Shown: piece after piece, positions 18,557 to 30,268 of the stretch
How the letters are laid out: every line of letters begins with the position of its first letter
Position numbering within the stretch: the stretch's first letter is position 1
NCBI GenBank assembly: GCA_903862715.1
Contig: CAIOYY010000088.1
Coordinates: forward strand, 1-64,000
DNA from: an uncultured Alphaproteobacteria bacterium
GTDB taxonomy: Bacteria; Pseudomonadota; Alphaproteobacteria; Micropepsales; Micropepsaceae
Reading direction: 5' to 3'
DNA: 64,000 nt
The notes under the pieces: generated by a model
Seen by the model: only the letters and a program-made list of their open reading frames with translations
Databases searched by the model: none
Told to the model about the DNA's origin: nothing
Program-made: the position numbers and the translations under genes

Positions 18557-19947
18557 TGCCGCTATGGACATCTGACGAGATGGCGAAGGCGACGGGCGGC
18601 AATGCTCAGGGCGTATGGAATGTGAACGGCATCTCCATCGACACGCGCACCCTTGCGTCCGGCGATCTTTTTGTGGCGCTGAAGGGCGACAACCGCGACG
18701 GCCATGACTTTGTAACGGCGGCGCTGGAAAAAGGCGCAGGCGCGGCGCTGGTCAGTTCCGTTCCGGAAGGCATTTCGCCCCATGCGCCGCTGCTGGTTGT
18801 CGATGACACGCTGGACGCGCTGGTCGCCATGGGTCGCGCCGCGCGCGCGCGCAGCGCGGCGGGCATCGTTGCCGTCACGGGCAGTGCCGGAAAAACGACC
18901 ACCAAGGAAATGCTCCGCCTTGTATTGGGGCGTGAGGGCAAAATTTCCGCCTCGGCCGCCTCCTACAACAATCATTGGGGCGTTCCGTTGAGTCTGGCAC
19001 GCATGGAACGCGACGCCGCCTATGGCGTGTTCGAAATAGGCATGAATCACGAGGGCGAAATCCGCGCGCTGGTCGCTCAGGTGCGGCCCCATGTTGCGGT
19101 GGTGACCACCATCGCGCCTGCCCATCTTGAATATTTCGGCACGCTGGAGGCCATTGCCGACGCGAAAGCAGAAATCTTCGAGGGCCTGGAGCCTGGCGGC
19201 ACGGCCATTCTCCCCTACGACAATCCGCATTATGCACGCCTCGAAGCTCATGCGCGCGCGTGCGGCGTTACGAATATTCTGACCTTCGGCTCCCGTGACG
19301 GCGCCGATGCCCGCCTTCTTGCGGGCAAGCCCGATGGCGATCTGCAGATGATCACCGCCGATATTCGTGGCAAGCGCATGGTATTCGCCATCGGCGCGCA
19401 GGGTGCGCATATCGCCTCGAATGCCATGGCGGTTCTTCTTGCCGCCGAAGCGGTTGGCGTCGATGTGGTGCGCGCCAGCCAGGGCCTGTTCGGTTTCGCG
19501 CCGCTGAAAGGCCGCGGTGCGCGCCTGTTTGTGGGCGACATCGAGCTTATCGACGAAAGCTACAACGCCAACCCGGCTTCGGTGTCCGTCGCGCTTGGAC
19601 TGCTGCAGGGCGCACGGCCCAAAGCCGGTGGCCGCCGTATCGCGGTACTGGGCGACATGCTCGAGCTCGGTTCCAAGGGCGCGGATCTGCACCGCGCCAT
19701 AGCGAGCGATCCTGCTGCCGCCGCGACCGATTTCTTTTTCCTCTGCGGCCCGCAGATGCGCGCTCTATGGGAGGTGCTGCCCGTCTCCCGGCGCGGTGCC
19801 TATTCGGAACTTTCCTCCGGTCTTAACGAAGGACTGCTCTCGCTTCTGCGGCCGGGCGATGTGGTGTTGGTCAAAGGCTCCTTCGGGAGCCGCATGTCCG
19901 TTGTCGTCGAAGCGCTGAAAGCGCGCGACGCCGCGATGACGGATTGA
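18553..19947 (+). CDS. murF: UDP-MurNAc-tripeptide D-Ala-D-Ala ligase MurF
   Basis: Adds the D-Ala-D-Ala dipeptide to complete UDP-MurNAc-pentapeptide. The 464-residue Mur ligase has the N-terminal [16 protein letters not shown] fold, ATP loop [13 protein letters not shown], the motif [11 protein letters not shown], and C-terminal [12 protein letters not shown] and VLGDMLELG. Two tandem ATG codons at 18553 and 18556 are both possible starts. Confidence 0.97.
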   Translation: MMPLWTSDEMAKATGGNAQGVWNVNGISIDTRTLASGDLFVALKGDNRDGHDFVTAALEKGAGAALVSSVPEGISPHAPLLVVDDTLDALVAMGRAARARSAAGIVAVTGSAGKTTTKEMLRLVLGREGKISASAASYNNHWGVPLSLARMERDAAYGVFEIGMNHEGEIRALVAQVRPHVAVVTTIAPAHLEYFGTLEAIADAKAEIFEGLEPGGTAILPYDNPHYARLEAHARACGVTNILTFGSRDGADARLLAGKPDGDLQMITADIRGKRMVFAIGAQGAHIASNAMAVLLAAEAVGVDVVRASQGLFGFAPLKGRGARLFVGDIELIDESYNANPASVSVALGLLQGARPKAGGRRIAVLGDMLELGSKGADLHRAIASDPAAAATDFFFLCGPQMRALWEVLPVSRRGAYSELSSGLNEGLLSLLRPGDVVLVKGSFGSRMSVVVEALKARDAAMTD

Positions 19948-19955
19948 GGGGGCAT

Positions 19956-21041
19956 ATGTTTTATTTTCTGGCCAATCTTTCCGACGACGCGCCGTTCTTC
20001 AATGTCTTCCGTTATCTCACGGTGCGTACGGGAAGCGCGGTGCTGACCGCGTTGGTCATCAGCTTCGTCATCGGCCCTTCGCTCATTCGCTGGCTGCGCC
20101 TGCGCCAGGGCAAGGGCCAGCCGATCCGCAGCGACGGCCCGCAGCGCCACATCGTCGAGAAGCAGGGCACACCGACCATGGGTGGGCTTCTCATTCTCAT
20201 TTCGCTCGTCGTGTCGACGCTTCTATGGGCCGACCTCTCAAACCAATATGTCTGGGCGGTACTGGCGGTCACGCTCGGCTTTGGCCTTCTCGGCTTCATC
20301 GACGATTACAAAAAAGTCCGCAAATATACCTCGGACGGCATCAGCGCGCGGGGCAAGCTTCTTTTTCAGTGCCTGCTCGCGGGCGGCGCCGTGTTCTGGA
20401 TGATGCAGTTGCAGATGCCGGAACTCGATGGCGCGCTGGCCGTGCCGTTCTTCAAGAACGTCCTGATCCAGCTGGGATGGGGTTTCCTGATTTTCGGCGC
20501 GCTGGTGATCGTCGGCGCGTCCAATGCGGTCAATCTCACCGACGGCCTCGATGGGCTCGCCATCGTGCCGGTGATGATCGCGGCGGCGACCTTCCTCCTG
20601 ATCGCCTATCTCGTCGGCAATGTCGTCTTTGCGGATTATCTGCAACTTCATTACGTCGCGGGAACGGGCGAACTGGCAATCCTGCTCGGGGCGCTGCTCG
20701 GCGCGGGGCTCGGCTTTCTCTGGTTCAATGCGCCGCCTGCCATGGTCTTTATGGGCGATACGGGCTCGCTGTCGCTGGGGGGCGTTCTCGGCGCGGTCGC
20801 GGTTGCGGTCAAACATGAGCTGGTCCTTGCGGTCGTGGGCGGCCTCTTCGTCATGGAAGCGGTCTCGGTGATCGTGCAGGTGGTCTCCTTCAAGCTTACC
20901 GGCAAGCGCGTCTTTCGCATGGCGCCGATCCACCATCATTTCGAACAGCTCGGCTGGCGCGAGCCGACCATCGTGATCCGCTTCTGGATCATCGCGGTCA
21001 TTCTCGCGCTGATCGGCCTGTCCACGTTGAAGCTGCGGTAA
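19956..21041 (+). CDS. mraY: Phospho-MurNAc-pentapeptide transferase MraY
   Basis: Integral membrane enzyme that links phospho-MurNAc-pentapeptide to undecaprenyl phosphate (lipid I). About ten transmembrane segments; motifs [17 protein letters not shown] (catalytic Asp pair), [25 protein letters not shown] and MAPIHHHFE. The ATG at 19956 is preceded by GAGGGGG; an upstream TTG in frame overlaps murF and is rejected. Confidence 0.97.
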   Translation: MFYFLANLSDDAPFFNVFRYLTVRTGSAVLTALVISFVIGPSLIRWLRLRQGKGQPIRSDGPQRHIVEKQGTPTMGGLLILISLVVSTLLWADLSNQYVWAVLAVTLGFGLLGFIDDYKKVRKYTSDGISARGKLLFQCLLAGGAVFWMMQLQMPELDGALAVPFFKNVLIQLGWGFLIFGALVIVGASNAVNLTDGLDGLAIVPVMIAAATFLLIAYLVGNVVFADYLQLHYVAGTGELAILLGALLGAGLGFLWFNAPPAMVFMGDTGSLSLGGVLGAVAVAVKHELVLAVVGGLFVMEAVSVIVQVVSFKLTGKRVFRMAPIHHHFEQLGWREPTIVIRFWIIAVILALIGLSTLKLR

Positions 21042-21045
21042 CATC

Positions 21046-22464
21046 ATGATTGTCGCGGACAGCTTCAAAGGTCAGACCATCGGTATCCTCGGGCTCGCGC
21101 GCTCTGGGCTGTCGACGGCGCGCGCGGCTGTCGCGGGCGGTGCGGAAGTCTATGCCTGGGACGACAATGAAAAAGCCCGCGCGGAAGTGCCGGCGGGCGT
21201 CCGCGTCGCGCCATGGGGAAGCTGGCCGTGGCATGCCGTGAAAGCGGTTGTCTTAAGCCCCGGTATTCCGCTGACCCATCCCGTGCCCCATCCGATTGTC
21301 GCGCAGGCGAAACAGACGGGCGCCGAAATCATCGGCGACATCGATTTGTTCGCGCGCTTCATCCGGCCTGACCGCAATGCGCCGGGCCTCGCGCCGGTCA
21401 TCGCGATCACCGGCACCAATGGCAAATCGACGACGACGGCGCTGATCGGCCATATCCTGCAATCCTGTGGTTTCGATGCGCAGATCGGCGGCAATATCGG
21501 CAAGCCCGTGCTGGATCTCGCCGAGCCGAAGGCGAAAACAGTCTATGTGCTCGAGACTTCTTCGTATCAGATCGATCTCTCTCCGAGCCTCGTTCCCGAT
21601 GTATCGGTCCTGTCCAACATCACGCCCGATCACATCGACCGTCACGGTACGCTCGAAAATTATGCGAAGGTAAAAGCGGCGCTGATCGAGCGCACCGCCA
21701 AGGATGGCCACGCCGTCATCGGTACCGACGATCCGCATACCGCCGCGATCTATACGAAGCTCGCTTCCGCAGGCGGCGCCGAAACGGTCGCGGTGTCGGT
21801 CGGGCGCGTGCTGGGGCGCGGCATCTTTGTCAATGACGGCAAGCTTTATGACGCCTGGCGTCATCCCGCCGAGGAAATCGGCAGTCTCAAAGACGCGTCG
21901 CATCTGCCGGGCGCGCATAATTGGCAGAATGCGGCGCTCAGCTATGGCGCGTTGCGCCCGTTGGTGCGTGATCCCTATGCCATTCTGAAAGCCATTTCGC
22001 GCTTTCCGGGGCTCGCCCATCGCATCGAGGACGTCGGGCAGCTCGGCAAGGTCCGCTTCATCAATGATTCTAAGGCGACCAATGCCGATGCCGCCGCGCG
22101 TGCGCTTGCCTGCTACGACGATATTTTCTGGATCGCGGGCGGCAAGGCCAAGGAGGGCGGGATCGAAAGCCTCGAATCCTATTTCCCGCGCATCCGTAAA
22201 GCCTATCTGATCGGCGATGCCGCCGAGAACTTCGCCGCCACTCTGAACGGCAAAGTCCCGTTCCAGCATTGCGGGACGATGGACCACGCGCTTGCGGCCG
22301 CTGCCGCGGATGCCGCGGCGAGCGCCGCGCCGGTACCCGTAGTTCTTCTGTCGCCCGCCTGTGCGTCCTTCGATCAGTTCCGCGATTTCGAGCAGCGCGG
22401 CGATATCTTCCGCGAAGCCGTGCAGAAAATGACGGCTACCCAAAAGCGCGAGGCGCACGCATGA
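21046..22464 (+). CDS. murD: UDP-MurNAc-L-Ala-D-Glu ligase MurD
   Basis: Adds D-glutamate to UDP-MurNAc-L-Ala in the cytosol. N-terminal Rossmann segment ILGLARSGLSTARAA, ATP loop ITGTNGKSTTTALI, the SSYQIDLSP and NITPDHIDRHGT motifs, and FINDSKATNADAAARAL and LLSPACASFDQF at the C-terminus. 472 residues, slightly longer than E. coli MurD. Overlaps ftsW by 4 bp. Confidence 0.97.
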   Translation: MIVADSFKGQTIGILGLARSGLSTARAAVAGGAEVYAWDDNEKARAEVPAGVRVAPWGSWPWHAVKAVVLSPGIPLTHPVPHPIVAQAKQTGAEIIGDIDLFARFIRPDRNAPGLAPVIAITGTNGKSTTTALIGHILQSCGFDAQIGGNIGKPVLDLAEPKAKTVYVLETSSYQIDLSPSLVPDVSVLSNITPDHIDRHGTLENYAKVKAALIERTAKDGHAVIGTDDPHTAAIYTKLASAGGAETVAVSVGRVLGRGIFVNDGKLYDAWRHPAEEIGSLKDASHLPGAHNWQNAALSYGALRPLVRDPYAILKAISRFPGLAHRIEDVGQLGKVRFINDSKATNADAAARALACYDDIFWIAGGKAKEGGIESLESYFPRIRKAYLIGDAAENFAATLNGKVPFQHCGTMDHALAAAAADAAASAAPVPVVLLSPACASFDQFRDFEQRGDIFREAVQKMTATQKREAHA

Positions 22465-23585
22465 TGTATTCCCGCGCCGATAATTCCGGTTTTGCCCGCT
22501 GGTGGTGGACCATCGACCGCACGGCGTTGTTCGGCATTCTGTGCCTGATCGCTATCGGCCTCGTGCTCGCTTTTGCCGCCAGCCCTGCGGCCACCGGAGG
22601 CTCGCAGACCGCAGGCAATTTCACCTACGCGTTGCGCCAGTTTGCCTTCGCACTGGTCGCAGTCACGGTTCTGGTTGGTGCTTCGCTTCTCGATCCGAAG
22701 CAGATGCGCCTTATCGCGGCGACCATCTTCGCTCTGGCGCTGATCGGCGCCTGCTACGTTCTTCTCAGCAGCAGTAGCGTCAATGGCGCTAATCGCTGGG
22801 TTCAGATCGGAAGCTTCACGCTGCAGCCGTCCGAATTCCTGAAACCCGCTTTCGCCATTCTTGCCGCGGCCTTTCTGGCCGATAAGCTGAAGCATGGCTT
22901 CCCCGGCGAACTTGTAACGCTCGCGGTTCTCTCTCCTGCGGTGCTCATTCTGCTCTTGCAGCCCGATGTCGGGCAGACTGCGCTGCTCGTGATGCTCTGT
23001 GCCGTGATGCTGTTTTTCGGTGGCCTTCGCTATTACTGGATCGCGGCGCTCGCCGGCGGCGGCACGGCGCTCGCAACGCTTGCCTATTTCCTGCATCCGC
23101 ATGTACGTCAGCGCATCGCCGACTTCCTCGACCCCGCCACGCAAGGCTATCAGGTGGGCCTTGCGATGGATGCCTTTACGGCGGGCGGCATCATGGGCGT
23201 CGGCCCCGGCGCGGGCACGATCAAGTATCGTCTTCCCGATGCGCATACCGATTTCATCTTCGCCGTCGCGGGCGAGGAATTCGGTCTCGTGCTCTGCGCG
23301 CTGATTGCGGGATTGTTCGCGCTCGTCACGTTGCGCCTTCTGATGCGCGCCGCGCGGGCGCCCGAACCTTTCGCCCAATTGGCGGGGGCGGGGCTTGCTG
23401 TCGTTATCGGCCTTCAGGCCTTCATCAATATGGGTGTCTCGCTCAGCCTTCTGCCCGCAAAGGGCATGACGCTTCCTTTCGTCTCTTATGGCGGCTCATC
23501 GCAGCTTGCGGTCGCGCTTACGCTCGGCCTCGCGCTCGGCATTACGCGTCAGCGACCTCAGGTTCCGGGAGCATCGCACGGATGA
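22461..23585 (+). CDS. ftsW: Septal peptidoglycan polymerase FtsW
   Basis: SEDS-family glycosyltransferase that polymerises septal glycan with FtsI. The protein of about 374 residues has ten predicted membrane segments, the NGANRWVQIGSFTLQPSEF signature, the DAHTDFIFAVAGEEFG loop and C-terminal LPFVSYGGSSQLA. The frame is open far upstream inside murD; the tandem ATGs at 22461/22464 overlapping the murD stop are the correct starts. Confidence 0.96.
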   Translation: MMYSRADNSGFARWWWTIDRTALFGILCLIAIGLVLAFAASPAATGGSQTAGNFTYALRQFAFALVAVTVLVGASLLDPKQMRLIAATIFALALIGACYVLLSSSSVNGANRWVQIGSFTLQPSEFLKPAFAILAAAFLADKLKHGFPGELVTLAVLSPAVLILLLQPDVGQTALLVMLCAVMLFFGGLRYYWIAALAGGGTALATLAYFLHPHVRQRIADFLDPATQGYQVGLAMDAFTAGGIMGVGPGAGTIKYRLPDAHTDFIFAVAGEEFGLVLCALIAGLFALVTLRLLMRAARAPEPFAQLAGAGLAVVIGLQAFINMGVSLSLLPAKGMTLPFVSYGGSSQLAVALTLGLALGITRQRPQVPGASHG

Positions 23586-24679
23586 GCCGCGGCACATTCG
23601 TTCTGGCGGCAGGCGGCACGGGGGGGCATCTCTTCCCGGCGCAGGCGCTTGCGGGCGAATTGATGCGCCGCGGCCGGCGCGTGATCGTGATGACCGATGG
23701 GCGCGGGCATAATTACGCCTCGGCGTTTCCGGGTGCGGAAATCGCGACCGTTCCGGCTGCGACCATTGGCGGGCGTTCGCCCATTAAATGGATCACGTCC
23801 TGCGCCGTCATCATCGGGGGCATTTTCTCGGCCTTTCGCAAACTGCGCCGTCTTCATCCCGTCGCCGTCATCGGTTTCGGCGGCTATCCCAGCCTACCGG
23901 TGATGGTCGCCGCCTGGGCGGCGCGTGTCCCGAGCGCGCTTCATGAACAGAATGCGGTGCTCGGCCGGGTCAACCGGCTCGTCGCGCCCTTTGTCAGTAA
24001 GATCGCCGCCGCGTTTCCTTTCGCGCGCAAGGCTCCGAAGCATATCGAGCGGGTAAGCTTCATCGGCAATCCGGTGCGCGATCAGGTCATCGCCCTTCGC
24101 GGCGCGCCTTATATACCGCCGCAATCGGATGGCCCGATCCGCATTCTTATATTCGGCGGCAGCCAGGGCGCGCGCGCTTTATCCGAAATCGTTCCCGCCG
24201 CGCTGGAGCGTTTGAATCCTTCATTGCGCGCCCGGCTCGACGTCACACAGCAATGCCGCGCGGATGATCTCGAAAAGGTTGAAGCCTTTTATGCGAAAAC
24301 CGGCATCAAGGCAGAGGCCGCGAAATTTTTTTCCGACCTGCCGCGCCGCATGGCCGATTCCCATTTGATTATTTCACGCAGCGGCGCTTCCACTTTGGGT
24401 GAACTAACCGTAATAGGACGACCGGCGATTCTCATTCCCTATCCGTTCGCGATGGACGATCATCAGGCCGCGAATGCGGCGGTGCTGGCGAAGGCGAATG
24501 CCGCCTGGATGGTGCGTGAGAACGCACTCGACGCGACAAAGCTTAGCGAAATGCTGGAAAAGATTCTTTCTGACCCGAAGGGGCTCATCGATTGCGCGGC
24601 CAACGCGGCCGCTCTCGGGCACCCGGACGCCGCTTCGCGCTTGGCCGATATCGCGGAAGCCATGGAGGCGCGTATATGA
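23582..24679 (+). CDS. murG: Lipid II synthase MurG (GlcNAc transferase)
   Basis: Transfers GlcNAc onto lipid I at the inner face of the membrane. GT28 family, 365 residues: N-terminal [36 protein letters not shown], and C-terminal UDP-binding [10 protein letters not shown] and [25 protein letters not shown]. Overlaps both neighbours. Confidence 0.97.
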   Translation: MSRGTFVLAAGGTGGHLFPAQALAGELMRRGRRVIVMTDGRGHNYASAFPGAEIATVPAATIGGRSPIKWITSCAVIIGGIFSAFRKLRRLHPVAVIGFGGYPSLPVMVAAWAARVPSALHEQNAVLGRVNRLVAPFVSKIAAAFPFARKAPKHIERVSFIGNPVRDQVIALRGAPYIPPQSDGPIRILIFGGSQGARALSEIVPAALERLNPSLRARLDVTQQCRADDLEKVEAFYAKTGIKAEAAKFFSDLPRRMADSHLIISRSGASTLGELTVIGRPAILIPYPFAMDDHQAANAAVLAKANAAWMVRENALDATKLSEMLEKILSDPKGLIDCAANAAALGHPDAASRLADIAEAMEARI

Positions 24680-26100
24680 GCGGCGCCACACGCGTTCCTC
24701 TTTCCGTCGGCGCCATCCATTTCATCGGCATCGGCGGCATCGGCATGAGCGGCATCGCGGAAGTTATGCGCAATCTCGGCTATGCGGTGCAGGGTTCGGA
24801 TTCCTCCGACAGCGCCATCGTGAAACGCCTGCGCGACCTCGGTATCCCGGTTGAAATCGGCCACCGCGCCGAAAACCTCAGGGCTGCGCAGGTCGTCGTC
24901 TATTCCTCCGCCGTGAAGTCGGACAATCCGGAAATGGTCGCGGCCCGTGCCGATGGCCTTCCCATTGTGCGCCGCGCCGAAATGCTCGCCGAATTGATGC
25001 GCCTCAAGCGCTGTATCGCGATTGCAGGCACGCATGGCAAAACCACGACGACGACCATGGTCGCCGCTCTCCTCGATGGCGGCGGGCTCGATCCGACCGT
25101 GGTCAATGGCGGCATCATCAATGCCTATGGCACCAATGCACGCCTCGGCGCTGGCGACTGGATGGTGGTCGAGGCTGATGAATCCGATGGTACCTTCCTG
25201 AAACTTCCGGCGACCGTTGCGGTCGTCACCAATGTCGATCCCGAACATCTCGACCATTACGGCGATTTCGAACGCCTGCGGGTGGCCTTCCAGACCTTTG
25301 TCGAAAGCCTCCCCTTTTATGGCTTCGCGGCAATGTGCATCGACCATCCCGAAGTTCAGAGCCTTGTCGGGCGCATCCGCGACCGCCGCATCATCACCTA
25401 TGGCTTCAGTCCCCAGGCCGATGCGAGAGCGGTCAACGTGTCGTTCTTGGAAGGCGCGTCGCATTTCGATGCCGTGTTCCGCGACCGCCGCCGCCAGTCC
25501 GAGACGACGATTGCTGGCCTCAGCCTTCCGATGCCCGGTGAGCATAATGTCGGCAATCTCCTCGCCGCGATGGTGGTTGCGCGCGAGCTGGGGGTGGACG
25601 AGGCCGCGATACGCAAGGCCGTCGCCAATTTCCAGGGCGTCAAGCGCCGCTTCACGCGCGTCGGCGAATGGAACGGCACCGCCATCATCGACGATTACGG
25701 CCATCATCCGGTGGAAATCGCGGCGGTTTTGCGCGCGGCGCGTCAGGCCTTTTCGGGTCCCATCGTCGCCGTGGTGCAGCCTCACCGTTACACGCGCCTG
25801 CAAAGCCTGTTCGACCAGTTCTGCACCTGCCTCAATAATGCGGACACGGCCATTATCGCCCCCGTCTATGCCGCGGGCGAAGCGCCGATTGAGGGCAACA
25901 ACCGCGATGCGTTGATCGAAGGCGTGCGCGCCCACGGCCACAAGCAGGTGCTCGCCATCGACGGCCCCGAAGATCTCGCGCGTATCGTATCAACGCTGGC
26001 GAAGCCCGGCGGCGCGATCGTCTGTCTTGGTGCGGGCTCGATCACCTATTGGGCCGCAGGGTTGCAGGCCGCGCTGGAAAAAACGGCGAGCTCAACATGA
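24676..26100 (+). CDS. murC: UDP-MurNAc L-alanine ligase MurC
   Basis: Adds the first amino acid (L-Ala) to UDP-MurNAc. N-terminal [19 protein letters not shown] loop [21 protein letters not shown], and the histidine-rich [11 protein letters not shown] and [10 protein letters not shown] motifs. Start ATG 24676 overlaps the murG stop and has GGAGG 7-8 nt upstream; 474 residues. Confidence 0.97.
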   Translation: MSGATRVPLSVGAIHFIGIGGIGMSGIAEVMRNLGYAVQGSDSSDSAIVKRLRDLGIPVEIGHRAENLRAAQVVVYSSAVKSDNPEMVAARADGLPIVRRAEMLAELMRLKRCIAIAGTHGKTTTTTMVAALLDGGGLDPTVVNGGIINAYGTNARLGAGDWMVVEADESDGTFLKLPATVAVVTNVDPEHLDHYGDFERLRVAFQTFVESLPFYGFAAMCIDHPEVQSLVGRIRDRRIITYGFSPQADARAVNVSFLEGASHFDAVFRDRRRQSETTIAGLSLPMPGEHNVGNLLAAMVVARELGVDEAAIRKAVANFQGVKRRFTRVGEWNGTAIIDDYGHHPVEIAAVLRAARQAFSGPIVAVVQPHRYTRLQSLFDQFCTCLNNADTAIIAPVYAAGEAPIEGNNRDALIEGVRAHGHKQVLAIDGPEDLARIVSTLAKPGGAIVCLGAGSITYWAAGLQAALEKTASST

Positions 26101-27005
26101 TGGCTCTTACCGCCCAGGACACCCTTCCCCCGACGCGCGGCGCTTATGCCGAACACGCACCGCTGAAGGACGTGTTGTGGTTCCGCGCGGGCGGTGCCGC
26201 AGATATTCTCTTTCGCCCGGCCGATCTCGACGACCTCAAATCCTTCATGGCGTCACGTCCGAAAGATGTGCCGCTCACCGTGCTGGGTGTCGGGTCGAAT
26301 ATCCTGGTGCGGGATGGCGGCATTGAAGGCATCACGATCCGCCTTCCCAGCGCCTTCGGCCAGATCGAAAGCCTCGGCCCCACGCGCCTGCGCGCTGGTG
26401 CAGCGGCGCTCGATTCCGCAGTGGCGCGGGCCGCCCAGATGGCCGGCATCGGCGGGCTCGAATTCCTGCGCGGCATTCCGGGCACCATCGGCGGCGCGCT
26501 GAAAATGAATGCGGGCTGTTATGGCCGCGAGATGAAGGACATTCTTGTCGAGGCGCGCGCGATCGACGGCAATGGAAAGCTCGTCACCCTGACCGCCGCC
26601 GATATGGGTTTTACCTATCGTCACAGCGCGGTGCCGGAGGGGCTGATCTTTGTCGATGCCGTGGTTGAGGGCGCGCCGGACGATCCCGCCGCCATCAAGG
26701 CGCGCATGGAAAAACTCGTGGCCGAGCGCGAAGCGGCGCAGCCGATCCGCGCCAAGACCGGCGGCTCGACCTTTACCAATCCGCCCGGCCATAAGGCCTG
26801 GCAGCTGATCGATCAGGCGGGCTGCCGCGGACTTACGCGGGGCGAAGCGCAGGTTTCTGAAAAGCACTGCAACTTCCTGATCAATCTCGGCAATGCCAGC
26901 GCCGCCGATATCGAAGCCTTGGGCGAAGATGTTCGCGCGCGGGTCAAGGCCCATTCCGGCATCCAGCTCGAATGGGAAATCAAACGCGTGGGGCGCGAAG
27001 CATGA
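26097..27005 (+). CDS. murB: UDP-N-acetylenolpyruvoylglucosamine reductase MurB
   Basis: FAD enzyme reducing UDP-GlcNAc-enolpyruvate to UDP-MurNAc. The type II-like (shorter) 302-residue form: [43 protein letters not shown] and the C-terminal [18 protein letters not shown] with catalytic Ser, then [11 protein letters not shown]. Tandem ATGs at 26097 and 26100 overlap the murC stop. Confidence 0.96.
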   Translation: MMALTAQDTLPPTRGAYAEHAPLKDVLWFRAGGAADILFRPADLDDLKSFMASRPKDVPLTVLGVGSNILVRDGGIEGITIRLPSAFGQIESLGPTRLRAGAAALDSAVARAAQMAGIGGLEFLRGIPGTIGGALKMNAGCYGREMKDILVEARAIDGNGKLVTLTAADMGFTYRHSAVPEGLIFVDAVVEGAPDDPAAIKARMEKLVAEREAAQPIRAKTGGSTFTNPPGHKAWQLIDQAGCRGLTRGEAQVSEKHCNFLINLGNASAADIEALGEDVRARVKAHSGIQLEWEIKRVGREA

Positions 27006-27919
27006 CAGCGTTCAGACGCGTGGCCGTATTACTTGGGGGACGTTCGGCGGAACGCGAGGTCAGCCTTGTATCGGGCCGTGCCTGCGCCGCAGGCCTGCGC
27101 GAAGGCGGCTTCGAGGTCATCGAAATCGATGCGGGCGACGATCTGCCCGAGAAGCTCCGCGCGGCGAAGCCCGATGCGGCGTTCAATGCGCTGCATGGCC
27201 GCTGGGGCGAGGATGGCTGCGTGCAGGGCGTCCTCGAAATGATGCGCATTCCCTACACCCATTCCGGCGTACTCGCCTCTGCGCTCGCCATGCATAAAGA
27301 GCGCGCGAAAGCGGCGTTTCGAGCGGCGGGCGTGCCGGTGGTCAAAAGCATCGTCGTGCATCGCAAGGTCGCGTCCGAACGGCATCTGATGGAGCCACCC
27401 TATGTAGTCAAGCCGGTCAGTGAAGGCTCGAGCGTCGGCGTCTTTATCATTCGCCCCGGCGACAATCGCCCGCCCGGTGAGCTCGGTTCCGCCGACTGGA
27501 AGCTCAGCGACGAAGTCATGGTCGAGGAATATGTGCCCGGACGCGAGCTCACTGCCGCCGTGATGGGCGGAAAGGCGCTGGCCGTTACCGAGATTGTTCC
27601 GAAAACGCAATTCTACGATTACGACGCCAAATATGCCCCGGGCGGTTCCGAGCATGTGGTGCCCGCCGATCTATCGCCTGAAGTCACGCGTGAAGTGCTG
27701 CGCCTCGCCGAACTTGCCCATGTGGCACTGGGGTGCCGTGGCGTGTCGCGCACCGATTTTCGCTATGACGAAGCCACCGGCCGGATCATCGCGCTCGAAG
27801 TGAACACCCAGCCAGGCATGACGCCAACCTCATTGGTACCCGAACAGGCCGCCCATAAGGGGATGAGCTTCCCATCGCTGGTGCGCTGGATCGTGGAGGA
27901 CGCATCATGCGATCGGTAA
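27002..27919 (+). CDS. ddl: D-alanine--D-alanine ligase
   Basis: Joins two D-Ala for MurF. ATP-grasp enzyme of 305 residues: [48 protein letters not shown] and [18 protein letters not shown]. Overlaps the murB stop (4 bp) and ftsQ (13 bp). Confidence 0.97.
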   Translation: MTAFRRVAVLLGGRSAEREVSLVSGRACAAGLREGGFEVIEIDAGDDLPEKLRAAKPDAAFNALHGRWGEDGCVQGVLEMMRIPYTHSGVLASALAMHKERAKAAFRAAGVPVVKSIVVHRKVASERHLMEPPYVVKPVSEGSSVGVFIIRPGDNRPPGELGSADWKLSDEVMVEEYVPGRELTAAVMGGKALAVTEIVPKTQFYDYDAKYAPGGSEHVVPADLSPEVTREVLRLAELAHVALGCRGVSRTDFRYDEATGRIIALEVNTQPGMTPTSLVPEQAAHKGMSFPSLVRWIVEDASCDR

Positions 27920-28851
27920 AGCGCGCGGCAACTCCGAAAAAGCGCGGCGGCGCCCGTCAGACGGCCCCTTTGCGCAAGGTGCCCGTGCGGACCGCAGTGC
28001 GGGCCAAGGGCACAGGCCGTTCCAGCGGCACGCGCGGTGGCTTTCTCGGCCGGTTCCTCGGTGCCATTCCGGGCCTGTCGCTGCTGCGCCGTCCAATGTT
28101 GCTGCTGACCCTCCTTCTTCTTATCGGCGGGCTTGGGGCAGGACTCTTTGCCGGGGGCTATATCTCCGACACCATCGCGGATGCGCGCGCCCGGACGCTA
28201 GCGGCCTTTACTTCTGCGGGGTTCACGGTCGATGAAATCACGCTGGAGGGTAATGAACGCACCTCCGCGCAGGAGGTTTACGACTCCCTCGGTATCGAAA
28301 CCGGTATTTCCATCTTCGATGCCGACCCCACGACCGTCCGCGATAATCTTCTTGGCCTGCCCTGGGTCTCGGATGTGGTCGTGACCCGTCACTTCCCCGA
28401 TCTCGTCGCGATACGTCTGATCGAGAAGCGTCCCTTCGCGATGTGGCAGGTCGGCAGCGCCATTGTGGTGGTCGAGCGTTCCGGCGCGGTCATCGATGGC
28501 GCAGAACCGGATCCGTCGGCACATCTGCCGCTTCTGATCGGCCCCGGTGCGCCGGAAGTCGCAGCGCCACTTCTGGATGCGCTCGGAAATCAACGCGCCC
28601 TCGGCGCACGCCTGCAGGGGGTCGAACGAATCTCGGAACGGCGATGGGACCTCATCCTGGATCGTGGCGTACGCGTGCGTCTGCCGGAGGACGGATGGGA
28701 AGATCAGCTTGGGGAACTCGAACGTCTGATCGTGGAGCGGGGATTGCTCGAACGGGATCTCGAAATAATCGATCTCCGATTCCCTGACAGTTACATATTT
28801 CAGTTGCATAATGGTGATTCGCAGCCTGTGTCGCGGGAGACACCGGTTTGA
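27907..28851 (+). CDS. ftsQ: Cell division protein FtsQ
   Basis: Bitopic divisome protein. A long basic, Gly-rich cytoplasmic N-terminus (about 55 residues) precedes one membrane segment (about 63-85, [21 protein letters not shown]), a POTRA domain ([23 protein letters not shown]) and the periplasmic beta domain ([26 protein letters not shown]). 314 residues. Start overlaps the end of ddl. Confidence 0.93.
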   Translation: MRSVKRAATPKKRGGARQTAPLRKVPVRTAVRAKGTGRSSGTRGGFLGRFLGAIPGLSLLRRPMLLLTLLLLIGGLGAGLFAGGYISDTIADARARTLAAFTSAGFTVDEITLEGNERTSAQEVYDSLGIETGISIFDADPTTVRDNLLGLPWVSDVVVTRHFPDLVAIRLIEKRPFAMWQVGSAIVVVERSGAVIDGAEPDPSAHLPLLIGPGAPEVAAPLLDALGNQRALGARLQGVERISERRWDLILDRGVRVRLPEDGWEDQLGELERLIVERGLLERDLEIIDLRFPDSYIFQLHNGDSQPVSRETPV

Positions 28852-28870
28852 GGCGGGCTTTGAGGAAATA

Positions 28871-30163
28871 ATGGGCGAGACGTTCCGTTTACGGACGAAT
28901 GGTGCGAAACCGGTACCGGTGCGCGGCGGCTTGGTTGCTGCGCTCGATATCGGCTCGTCCAAGGTCGCCTGCGTGATCGGCCGGACCGAAATGGGGGCTT
29001 TGCATGTGCTCGGCTCCGCGCTGCATGAATCGCAGGGCATCCGCTCCGGCGCGGTGATCAGCCTCGATCTCGCCGAGGAAGCGATCCGCGAAACCGTGGA
29101 AGTCGCCGAACAACTCGCCGATCAACGGCTGCAGGATGTCATCATCTCGGTGCAATGCGGTCAGCCGAAAAGCCTTTCCGCTTTGGCCGAACTTCCCATT
29201 GGTGGGGCGCTCGTTTCGGACGCGCACCTGCGCGAACTTCTGGTGCAGGGCAAAGCAGCCTGCCGTGAAGACGGATATGAAACCATTCAGGCCGCGCCTA
29301 CCGGCTATGTCGTCGATGATCTTCGCGGCGTGCGCGATCCGCGCGGCATGTTTGCGGAAAATCTCGGCGTCAATATTCACGCGGTAGCCGTCCGTTCCAG
29401 CCCACTGCACAATCTGCGGCTCGCTGTCGAACGCTGCCATCTCAGCATCTCGCGTCAGCTTTACGCGCCTTATGCCAGCGCGCTTTCCACACTGACCGCC
29501 GATGAAATGGCTTTGGGCTGCACGCTGATCGATATGGGTGCAGGCACCACCTCCATCGCCGTCTTCATGGACGACGCTTTGGTGCATGTGGATTCCATTC
29601 CGCTTGGCGGGCAGCACGTCACGTCCGACATAGCGCGCATTCTGTCCGCGCCGCTCTCCGCCGCCGAACGCATCAAATCCCTTTACGGTTCCGCGCTGGG
29701 CGATCTCGAAGTCGGCACCGACATGATCGAAATTCCGCAGATGGGCGAAGAAGGCGAAGACAGCAACCAGCCGGGCCATCGCGTGCGTCGTGCTTTGCTG
29801 ACCCGCATCATCCAGTCGCGCATGGAAGAAATTTTCAACGAAGTGCGCACGCGCCTTATGCGTTCGGGCTTCGACGTCGCGGCGGGGCGCCGTCTCGTTC
29901 TCACCGGCGGAGGCTGTCAGCTCGCCTCGACGCGCGAACTTGCGGGCCGCGTTCTGAACAAGCAGGTGCGCCTCGGACGTCCGCAAACTTTTCCGGGTCT
30001 CGCCGCCGCAACGGCAGGTCCCGCTTATGCAACGGCTCTGGGCCTTCTCATTTCGGGCGCGACGACACCCGCCGAAATGCATGCGCCCACCGCTAAAAGC
30101 ACGGCCGAACCGGGGAAGCGCGGCGGGCTTTCCCGCTGGCTCGGCGGCGGCCTGTTTCGCTGA
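28871..30163 (+). CDS. ftsA: Cell division protein FtsA
   Basis: Actin-like ATPase that tethers FtsZ to the membrane. Phosphate-binding segment AALDIGSSKVACVIG, the 1C domain, IDMGAGTTSIAVF (phosphate 2) and VLTGGGCQLAS (adenosine motif); the amphipathic C-terminal helix is KRGGLSRWLGGGLFR. The ATG at 28871 is preceded by GAGGAAATA; the frame extends into ftsQ but the earlier start is less likely. 430 residues. Confidence 0.95.
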   Translation: MGETFRLRTNGAKPVPVRGGLVAALDIGSSKVACVIGRTEMGALHVLGSALHESQGIRSGAVISLDLAEEAIRETVEVAEQLADQRLQDVIISVQCGQPKSLSALAELPIGGALVSDAHLRELLVQGKAACREDGYETIQAAPTGYVVDDLRGVRDPRGMFAENLGVNIHAVAVRSSPLHNLRLAVERCHLSISRQLYAPYASALSTLTADEMALGCTLIDMGAGTTSIAVFMDDALVHVDSIPLGGQHVTSDIARILSAPLSAAERIKSLYGSALGDLEVGTDMIEIPQMGEEGEDSNQPGHRVRRALLTRIIQSRMEEIFNEVRTRLMRSGFDVAAGRRLVLTGGGCQLASTRELAGRVLNKQVRLGRPQTFPGLAAATAGPAYATALGLLISGATTPAEMHAPTAKSTAEPGKRGGLSRWLGGGLFR

Positions 30164-30268
30164 TGGAGTGGAATGAAATGGATTGGACACATCGGATGAC
30201 ACGACGAAAGACGCCGGCATCCGCGGGGTATAAAAACGAACATCTCAGGCAAGATTATGGAGGTCGAT

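Noticed and set aside
24463-25941. 492-codon minus-strand frame opposite murC
   Set aside because: Shadow of murC; composition rich in His, Arg and Asp from reverse-complement codons, no family resemblance.
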